29,437 nucleotides of DNA from Prevotellaceae bacterium UBA3849 (GTDB taxonomy: Bacteria > Bacteroidota > Bacteroidia > Bacteroidales > Bacteroidaceae): assembly GCA_002392645.1 (NCBI GenBank), contig DGHL01000099.1, forward strand, positions 1 to 29,437, read 5' to 3'. A program made the translations under genes and the position numbers. How positions within the stretch are numbered: position 1 is the first letter of the stretch; each line of letters starts with the position of its first letter. Below, one piece after another: positions 24,501 through 29,437 of the stretch. The notes beneath the pieces are model-generated. The model was given only the letters and a program-made list of their open reading frames with translations, had not been told where the DNA came from and did no database searches.

Positions 24501-27500
24501 CTGAGATTGCGTCAGAGGCAGATACTTCTCAGGAATTGCTTTGTTATATGGGTCGTTAACCCAATTGATACCGTTTGCAAGCTGCACGTTATTGAGACGT
24601 ATGAAGTCGGCAAGGAAGCTATTGGCTGACTCGTTGAACATAGCATCGCCATCTGAACCCATGTAAACCTCATTTGCCTTGACATAGTTACCTATGTTGA
24701 CCGTTACGGTAGGGGCATTACCATCAAGCTTGGTAACGGTAGCAGTATTACCACCACCGAATATCTTACCGAGAACCTTCACACGAGCTGTCTCGCCGCC
24801 AGCACCTGACATAGCAGGAGAGCCTGCTACACCCGCAATACTGAGGTCTATGTACTGAGAAAGCGGACGGAAAGAGTTGATGTTTACCATACGTGCTGCC
24901 TCGCTTGAACTCTCAGCAGAAGCAGGCATCAACTCTGCGCGACGTGGCACATCATAGAGAAGTGCGTAGGTCTTACCATCGCTTACAAAGTCTTCGAGCG
25001 TGGTAACCTTCTGACGATCCTCATTAAGGCGATATAGGTAGTTACCGTTGCCGGCACCATACACATTATTATATATCTTACCTCCACGAATATCAACGGT
25101 GATTAGTCCGTTAATCTGTCCTGACACGTCGTTGCCACCAAAGATGTTGTGATTGACGAAGATGCGTGAGTTAGCATCTGCAGCGTCTTCACCTATTTTA
25201 AGGATTGCCCTCTTAGCCACATCTCCCATCATACAGCCACCATAGATGTCATCCACATTGGCTGCCTTGATTTCCATCTTGGTGTTATCAACGTTAGCAT
25301 AGAACGAACCACCGTAAGCTCGGCGCAGGTATGGGTTGCCATCAAGGAGCACGTAGGTGCCCTTGTTCACCCTACCATTATAACCACCACCGATGACGTC
25401 GAGCACTGACTGAGCAGTCTTGAACGCACCTGAGAGGTCGGTCTTTAATTTATCCGTTTCAGACTCTGAGTCAGAGGCTGTGATGGCTGTTTCTTCCCAA
25501 TCCTCACCTATGTTGAGTATAACGCGAGTACTGTCAACCACTGTGTGCTCACCATAACCACCGCCGATTACGCTGAAGTGGAATGAGCCAGACTTCTCGT
25601 ATATTGATTTCCACTCTGTCTCACTGAAGAGGTCAGTACCATCACGACCAAGGGCTGTAGTAGAGAGCAGCAAGCCCTTTGTCATTTTCACGTTAGCTAT
25701 GCCTGCAACATTGGAAGCGGCATTACCACCACCATAGATGTTGTGGTTTATCTTGAACTTCTTAAGATCGTCATCAAACTGTGCCGACGTACCGCCTGTA
25801 GCCTCTTCCCAGTTCTTGGTTTCGAGGTTCCACATTTGAGAGAGACACCACTCACCACCCGTGATGCTGACATTGGTGTTACCTGCCACGTTAGAATAGG
25901 TGATGCTCTCAGCATCGTTGATGGTACGAACGTCACCCAGACCGGCACCGAAGATGTTGTAGCCAAGGTGACCGCCAGTGATATTGACGAAGGTGTTACC
26001 ACCGTTGCCACTAACGTTCTTAGCCACTGAGCCGTAAGAGCCACCACCATATACGCGGTTCCACAACCATGGATCGTTAGCAGGAGAGTTAGTTGGGTTA
26101 GCCTGTATGGTTACCTTGGTATTGCCATATACCTTACCAAGTGAGGTGTAGTCTTTACACTCAGAAGCTATTCTACCTGAGCCACCCGCGAATACCTGCT
26201 GATATACGCAACCACCCTGGATGAGTACTGTAGAAGCCGCTGCCGTAGCATCGGCATCCTCCACGTTGGCAGAGTTCTTGACGTCGGCAATGTCACCACC
26301 GCCATATACCTTACCGAATATTACGGTGCCTGAAGGCGTACCGTCGATGGTTACGCTTGTGGTCTTATCCACTGCACCGATATTAGGGAAGTCTTTGAAG
26401 TTGCCATCAGCATCCTTATAAGACTCCACACCAGCACCTCCGCCATAGACGTTGCCAGCCACGATGGCACCCGTGATGCTCACCGTTGCCGTTCCACCTA
26501 CCTGTCCGAAGTCCTCATTACCTGTAGGAGCGAGCCCTAAACTTGCAGGCTTGATACCGATACCACCACCTATGATGTTCTGACACATAGACTGGTCGGA
26601 TACAGTAACGACGGTGTTGTCAGTCACCTTACCAGCCATACCGCCACCCACGATGTCCATGAAGGTGTGGTTAGGTATGCTGAAGCAGTTGGCAAGACGT
26701 GTGGTGATATAACGGTAGATACCATTTGAACCACTCGTGCCACCATAATACTTAATCTTGTCGGTAGGTGGTATATCATCGTATTCTGTCTTCCACACAC
26801 CATCGGTTGTGTTGAACAGTGCGTTCCATGTAGCCTGGTCGGCTGCCTTATTGGCATAGGTCTCGCTATCCTTACCCACATGTACGTTAACGGCTGTACT
26901 GCCATCAATGAGTGTGTTTATGCCGTAGCCACCACCAAACACAGAGAACTGTGGGTGAGAGTTGTTGTCGGTTACGAGCTGTGTGAGCAGTGAACTGAGG
27001 TTCCAGTTCTTGTCGTCATAGTATGCCACATCGTCATTGAGCATACCATGGTTGACGGTAATCGTAGCCGACTGGTCGTCATCCGTTTTATGCTCTGTTC
27101 CACCTATGTCTACATAACCACCCACAATAGACACGGTGTTACCACCACCATATATGTTATGGTTTTTCACAAAGAGGTTGTCAGCATAGTTGAATACATC
27201 GGCATAGTTGTCCTGCAGTGCCTTCAGTTCAGCTGATTCCTCGCCATTCTTACGTGCGTCAATGATGGCGTGTGCCGTCTCCTTGCCTATCTTCGTATCG
27301 GTCAGAGTCTTGATATTGCCATCGGTCTCGGCTGCCTGCTTCCACAGGTATGAACCACCGTTGATGGTGATATTCGTGCTGCCCATAACATCGGCAGAGC
27401 TCTGGTAACCATCGTTATCAATATTTCCGAAACCTGCACCGAAGATGTTGTCACCGATGTTACCGCCTTCAACCTTGATGTAGGTATTGCCCGTGATGTC

Positions 27501-29437
27501 GCCTACCTGACCACCACCATAGATGTTACCCCAGATGTTTGGAGAGATGGTGACTGTTTGCTCTACGTCCTCTACCACCTCAGTCTTGAGTGAGTCCCTC
27601 ACAATGACGTAAGAGTTACCCGTAATGTTACCTAACAGAGTATAGTCATTAGCCTGCGTGATGACACGACCCTTACCACCACCAAAGACTTCACCGAATA
27701 CATCACCACCGCGTAGCTTCACCACCGTAGTGGAATCGGTAGCGAGGTTTGCGGAGTTGGAGTTGACTACGTTAGCAACATCGCCACCGCCATATACGTT
27801 ACCATGTACGCGCGCGTTCTCTATTATATCTACGCGCGTGAAGCCGAGCACCTTACCCATGTCTGGGTAATCGGTATAGTCGCCTTCACCATTATTTGTT
27901 GACTCCACACCGGCGCCACCGCCGAATACGTCGCCATATACGCCACCTGTTCTGCCACTCTCGTCAGGTTTGGAGAGACCTACTGTTACGCGAGTGTTGC
28001 CACCTACCTCACCGAGGTTAGTACGATCCTTTGCTTCACCATCCTTCAAAAGGCTATTTGTTTGGTTAGCCTGGTTATGAAGTTTTGTTGCTGCTGCAAG
28101 ATCATTATATGCTGCCAACTGACCGTATCCACCTCCATACACACGGTGAACGAAGGTGGTACCGCCAAGCGTTACGTTGGTATTGTCCTTTACGAGTCCG
28201 GCATAGCCGCCGCCAATTACGCCGAGTATGGTATAGCCACCGATACCGTAGTTATTGCCGAAGATATCCATGCTACCGCCAGAGCCATCTACTGCTGTTA
28301 CACCATTGTTATCCTCGAATGAAACATCGAGTGACCACTGCTGGTTGGTGCTCTCATCCAAATCGTCGCTGAAATATCCTTCAACACCTACTGTAACGTC
28401 GGTGTTCTTTACCTGAGTAAAGGCTCCATAGCCTCCACCAAAGACATAGAAGTGAGGATTCTTGTCATCTTCAAATGCATTCTTCCATACAGGCTTATTG
28501 ATAAGGTCGGAAGGCACAGCACCATTAGTTACCTCTACCCTCGCCGTATCGGTTACCACGCAGGCAAACTCACCGCCACCGTATATATTATGGTTATTCT
28601 TGAATACAGGAACACTTGCACTTGGATTAACGAGGAACGAAGAAGCTGCAGACGCACCTGTGTCACCATTCCAGTTGATGAACTCACTGTTCGTCCAGTC
28701 CCACATCTTGTTCCACAGTACACGAGCACCATTGACGAACACTGCCGTCTGACCGATGACGTCAGCAGACTTACCTACCACGTCATTGCTTGTCAGCACG
28801 CCCTTACCGCCACCGAATATCTCGCCTGCGAACGAACCCATTGATACGCTAACCTGTGAGGTACCCTCTACGTTAGCCTGGTTACCGCCGCCATAGATGT
28901 TACCATAGATAAAGGCATCATCGTTGGCAAGTGACACCATAGTACCGAATGGCGTGAGCGCGCCGTTTGCCAGCGTACCCACATCGGCGAGGTTGCCACC
29001 GCCGAAGACATTACCGAGCACCTGACCACCATTAACATTGACCGTGGTATTGGTATATACCAATCCCTCGTTACCACCACCATATACTTCTTTTAGACCG
29101 ATAACCTTTGTCGTAGAACTGTCTATCTTCTTTGTCTTATCGAAGTTGTTGATGTTGATTGTGGTCATGTTAGCGTATGTATTGGCACCATAGCCCGCGC
29201 CATAAACGCTGAGCTGAGCAGTACCCACGCCATTGTTGATGTTGACGGTAGTGTTACCGCCAGACTTGGCGGTCTTAGCAATCGTTGCCATGTCGGTGCC
29301 CTCAATGTCGGTAATCTCAGCGTCGCTGCTGTTATTGTATATACCTATTACAGAAGCAAGGTTACCGCCACCATATACATAGTGGGCAGTCTTGTAGTCA
29401 GCTACGAAGTCACTGCCGCTACGCTTTACGAAGTATG
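18537..29437 (-). CDS. Giant secreted GGG-repeat surface protein, N-terminus beyond the window
   Basis: The frame is open from the right edge (29437) to TAA at 18537-18539, at least 3,632 codons. The ATG at 29289-29291 is internal: the 48 codons before it carry no stop and encode 'YVYGGGNLASVIGIY', the same repeat. From the edge to about 23290 the protein is built of units like 'GNTxVxIxGGxhxGxVYGGGxxGxV', likely one or two turns of a beta-helix or stacked beta-roll, grouped into super-repeats of 472-477 residues. After this come long non-repeated beta-rich regions, a GLUG-like strand pair ('FAGTFNGDGYSVNGITGNLF', about 20785-20705), a 'GWSAISLPYTV' module (about 19435-18890), and a Prevotella-type tail ('GFKQGVYVVDRKKIRLR'). 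No catalytic motif is seen. It is probably an adhesin or surface scaffold; the adjacent pectinase suggests plant cell-wall binding, which is inference. Confidence 0.8.
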   Translation of the reverse strand, partial: YFVKRSGSDFVADYKTAHYVYGGGNLASVIGIYNNSSDAEITDIEGTDMATIAKTAKSGGNTTVNINNGVGTAQLSVYGAGYGANTYANMTTININNFDKTKKIDSSTTKVIGLKEVYGGGNEGLVYTNTTVNVNGGQVLGNVFGGGNLADVGTLANGALTPFGTMVSLANDDAFIYGNIYGGGNQANVEGTSQVSVSMGSFAGEIFGGGKGVLTSNDVVGKSADVIGQTAVFVNGARVLWNKMWDWTNSEFINWNGDTGASAASSFLVNPSASVPVFKNNHNIYGGGEFACVVTDTARVEVTNGAVPSDLINKPVWKNAFEDDKNPHFYVFGGGYGAFTQVKNTDVTVGVEGYFSDDLDESTNQQWSLDVSFEDNNGVTAVDGSGGSMDIFGNNYGIGGYTILGVIGGGYAGLVKDNTNVTLGGTTFVHRVYGGGYGQLAAYNDLAAATKLHNQANQTNSLLKDGEAKDRTNLGEVGGNTRVTVGLSKPDESGRTGGVYGDVFGGGAGVESTNNGEGDYTDYPDMGKVLGFTRVDIIENARVHGNVYGGGDVANVVNSNSANLATDSTTVVKLRGGDVFGEVFGGGKGRVITQANDYTLLGNITGNSYVIVRDSLKTEVVEDVEQTVTISPNIWGNIYGGGQVGDITGNTYIKVEGGNIGDNIFGAGFGNIDNDGYQSSADVMGSTNITINGGSYLWKQAAETDGNIKTLTDTKIGKETAHAIIDARKNGEESAELKALQDNYADVFNYADNLFVKNHNIYGGGNTVSIVGGYVDIGGTEHKTDDDQSATITVNHGMLNDDVAYYDDKNWNLSSLLTQLVTDNNSHPQFSVFGGGYGINTLIDGSTAVNVHVGKDSETYANKAADQATWNALFNTTDGVWKTEYDDIPPTDKIKYYGGTSGSNGIYRYITTRLANCFSIPNHTFMDIVGGGMAGKVTDNTVVTVSDQSMCQNIIGGGIGIKPASLGLAPTGNEDFGQVGGTATVSITGAIVAGNVYGGGAGVESYKDADGNFKDFPNIGAVDKTTSVTIDGTPSGTVIFGKVYGGGDIADVKNSANVEDADATAAASTVLIQGGCVYQQVFAGGSGRIASECKDYTSLGKVYGNTKVTIQANPTNSPANDPWLWNRVYGGGSYGSVAKNVSGNGGNTFVNITGGHLGYNIFGAGLGDVRTINDAESITYSNVAGNTNVSITGGEWCLSQMWNLETKNWEEATGGTSAQFDDDLKKFKINHNIYGGGNAASNVAGIANVKMTKGLLLSTTALGRDGTDLFSETEWKSIYEKSGSFHFSVIGGGYGEHTVVDSTRVILNIGEDWEETAITASDSESETDKLKTDLSGAFKTAQSVLDVIGGGYNGRVNKGTYVLLDGNPYLRRAYGGSFYANVDNTKMEIKAANVDDIYGGCMMGDVAKRAILKIGEDAADANSRIFVNHNIFGGNDVSGQINGLITVDIRGGKIYNNVYGAGNGNYLYRLNEDRQKVTTLEDFVSDGKTYALLYDVPRRAELMPASAESSSEAARMVNINSFRPLSQYIDLSIAGVAGSPAMSGAGGETARVKVLGKIFGGGNTATVTKLDGNAPTVTVNIGNYVKANEVYMGSDGDAMFNESANSFLADFIRLNNVQLANGINWVNDPYNKAIPEKYLPLTQSQRQTTFPHIIDLYFQPVEMSVQPTLKWNGKNANINTYDGSALTETTIGSFFCGGNRGNMDVTPGNDGNVINYIFPSGLTIKDKIVGGCNNANYINTDLGLEHMGGYLLGKRATTEAMIKLKVADGCNIKPYSVGDTYAGGNIYGGCYTSGTISGDIHIDVHTNMLKTLEVDKLAATDAAGVSAGCIYGAGYGVDSYVYGNVEVALGTSTQTCSQATAGGEEQNSLNISLSGAGNNKTTDVTPVTFDDTGSAANSIYGGGERGKVIGNTVVKILNGHVAGDVCGGSYAGEQYGSTHVFLGYPDYYEVKKSGYYLIKRADKASDNNLLRNYDDSKVIKDTIRLVKGDFIAPCVYDSIYAVSTPATPTAQDITASKSTYFEERHTAIESGNWSNVNILIDEGVYGGGYELTSGYTGTGGVGSYTVKKYTSENNVNNSELLETTDPLYNKTAGAGGNTTVLVWEDDYATTGATHEHITISQESAEGGLYGDGHLSYSEGFRAGELKGYGYANHTVLEADAYNNQTKPNSTCPLEVDNAKVMNTIQRLDIMRLTDNCLLLNGARDYTINEVSTTPYSVARVGELQMVSSINSAETLPTSPIVQKYRNYLGLTNNIHYVGAIKSNVAFDDAYHKADGTIENAETSYREKKQSYIDAWYMFTPTGKISDDPDTPEGSTSNQRNVALDAFNRRNSATAKNLIGISSGYSFKVQNTYVTDNLGTEKLFYGPIDGVVEMKLIMPIADEGGGYVYADNIHSDKKDFLETTGNFVFPIPDVTPCEEHFVVDDCLMKNFDDLSGTRGVEGKNAQESEMHYWFLIGSHYTYNLQITGYTFNSEGQPIDFHADTSDGLTILHGAMNDLKVKTVTWNHHHKANGDADTDYNSACDIENGSKDYKLKLSASYSESVVGGKTIVDSLYNETEGSSLYWNDITRNADTTSGRALDYTGDNIPVFDAMKSPKLAIKLVDNVNNSADGYYETYLSRPDTVKIVLASGDSYTKTYTINLIINYVKGPSYTGHLTVEKCALPGEYIKIRKDGITIEADESFAQNGEFLHIGKLNAARTGFASENYLVYDASGETTSEALKGKVYSDKAGKYLMIPAYYFMNGYGVQYVFTCVNATSPFPVAMQLDESGHSKDTLVVHNYHRMDPHQLTTGKTVDLRLAEAITRASVEESFAEPRIYLRDYADFKAFQQFVDTIGVSEEDKYNKVNYDGVERDVPAHGQYAQFFLQDNVTMQQTTPLADLYYTAPTNFAGTFNGDGYSVNGITGNLFTTLDATGQVYNLGLPTGTIAGTVTSGGKIRTSFEKENLKVYNLDGTADTYTYTEADFNDGKVAYNLNQYYLEARKARLNKEDADLSKVEALKYVHDYYANGDYQYARQDTEGDEYLRTDVIPHYTVDVFTGYDTYESYHNATHPIDAARKVDVNTPNNLWAALTEEETESGQMSLSASFADNGVTSMAPGEAIYKPLFNAEKIDDASGADVEKNDYIFFGQNLQETPDEYPSVIASHTVADMTNRVYRASGFYQSKVDQGFHFNANRLKTIDTWVHNPKTTAIDFTGRRDTENASSQPSSGWLNVANSQKIFYAPAVDMPSDSHELLINNGVTKNLLVYTDNDTETDYSLANLTYAKLRYTSATDEDDIKGHQVIDTGTPISTYTAANLHLVDMEDFNAPIQFTATNAWYVRNPSTETGYVNEAGKGWSAISLPYTVETATLSSGIQRYKDAYNNGQVGTQTSITYFYGDDDTKDTNPNILNHEFWFRRLDTSSGKGVNSGKAYFKRPTLALDASGFAAYKPFIVSFPGSKFYEFNMEGQTITFAADNAIIAVTDDNVDSNKTTAGDYKFFGAYLNNDGKSGAYAIDMNGNGDRFDNNAPIYPFRAYLTTGAEVKGNSMNADFNAPSSVSNGDYILIADDLSKLEEILDGDIDKDPDGGVSTPSGLHVYGVGQRIVVVSDFATTLPVYTVTGALVRVLDVRPGTATYSGFKQGVYVVDRKKIRLR
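25149..28592 (-). repeat. Long-period protein super-repeats in the GGG-repeat protein
   Basis: The anchor 'NHNIYGGG' is encoded with its His codon at 28590-28592, 27159-27161 and 25743-25745, i.e. 1,431 bp (477 codons) and 1,416 bp (472 codons) apart; a degenerate 'NHNIFGGN' follows at 25149-25151, 198 codons later. Between anchors the same ordered landmarks recur: 'VFGGGYG', 'GGGYAGxV' or 'GGGMAGKV', 'GGGAGVES' followed by 'DFPNIG' or 'DYPDMG', 'VYGGGDhADV', 'DYTxLGxhxGNT', and 'NIFGAGhGDh'. The third copy is shortened. DNA identity between copies is low, so the arrangement is old and not an assembly artefact. Confidence 0.75.

Noticed and set aside
27808..27840. Alternating ACGCGCG inverted sequence within the GGG-repeat gene
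   Set aside because: Fully inside the coding frame, explained by Arg/Ala/Val codons of the repeat; no sign of a site.
25149..28592. Assembly duplication as the cause of the super-repeats
   Set aside because: Copies share protein landmarks but differ widely in DNA and in length (477, 472 and a shortened copy).
28868..29291. ATG at 29289-29291 as the true start of the GGG-repeat protein
   Set aside because: The frame stays open for 48 codons to the window edge and encodes the same repeat, with no signal peptide after this ATG.
1..29437. tRNA, rRNA, insertion sequences or phage genes
   Set aside because: None recognised on either strand; the window is almost filled by minus-strand secreted-protein genes.

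Overview
The window looks like accessory, cell-surface DNA from a Bacteroidales bacterium, most likely a gut or rumen Prevotella relative (Prevotella/Segatella/Xylanibacter type). This rests on several things: Mfa/fimbrillin-type lipoproteins with acidic residues after the lipobox cysteine; a promoter with the Bacteroidetes -33 TTTG / -7 TAnnTTTG boxes; weak or absent Shine-Dalgarno sequences; and secreted proteins ending in the Prevotella-style tail (short 'hYxxxG' strand, then 'GxhhIxxGKxhxx'). Species assignment is inference. I see no tRNA, rRNA, transposase, integrase or CRISPR. Every gene is on the minus strand, so transcription runs from right to left.

Right part (18537-29437, then 5756-18403): two giant secreted proteins. 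The first is cut by the right edge of the window (at least 3,632 codons present). It is dominated by hundreds of short 'GNTxVxIxGGxhxGxVYGGGxxGxV' units that are themselves organised into super-repeats of 472-477 residues. The second is a complete 4,215-residue multidomain pectinase: an N-terminal pectate lyase (PL1 type), Ig-like and carbohydrate-binding-like modules, three composite InlB-like/jelly-roll-like units, a C-terminal pectin methylesterase (CE8 type), and a sorting-type tail. The pair are probably co-transcribed, with 133 bp between them and no recognisable promoter, and together suggest adhesion to and breakdown of plant pectin.

Middle (5486-5755): a short spacer with a GC-rich array of four 21-bp tandem units rich in overlapping palindromes, then an AT-rich stretch carrying a good Bacteroidetes promoter for the left operon.

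Left part (5485 down to 1): a tight seven-gene operon. In order of transcription it encodes a 75-residue acidic protein; a fimbrillin-like protein ending in a dockerin; a protein with a cohesin-like domain; a 42-residue protein of the same small family as the first; two fimbrillin-like lipoproteins; and the start of an M16-family (insulinase/pitrilysin-like) protease in which the first zinc-binding histidine is replaced by asparagine. The dockerin and cohesin-like domains in adjacent, nearly touching genes suggest non-covalent assembly of a surface structure. That assembly, its link to the small proteins, and the altered protease are the most interesting parts of the window.
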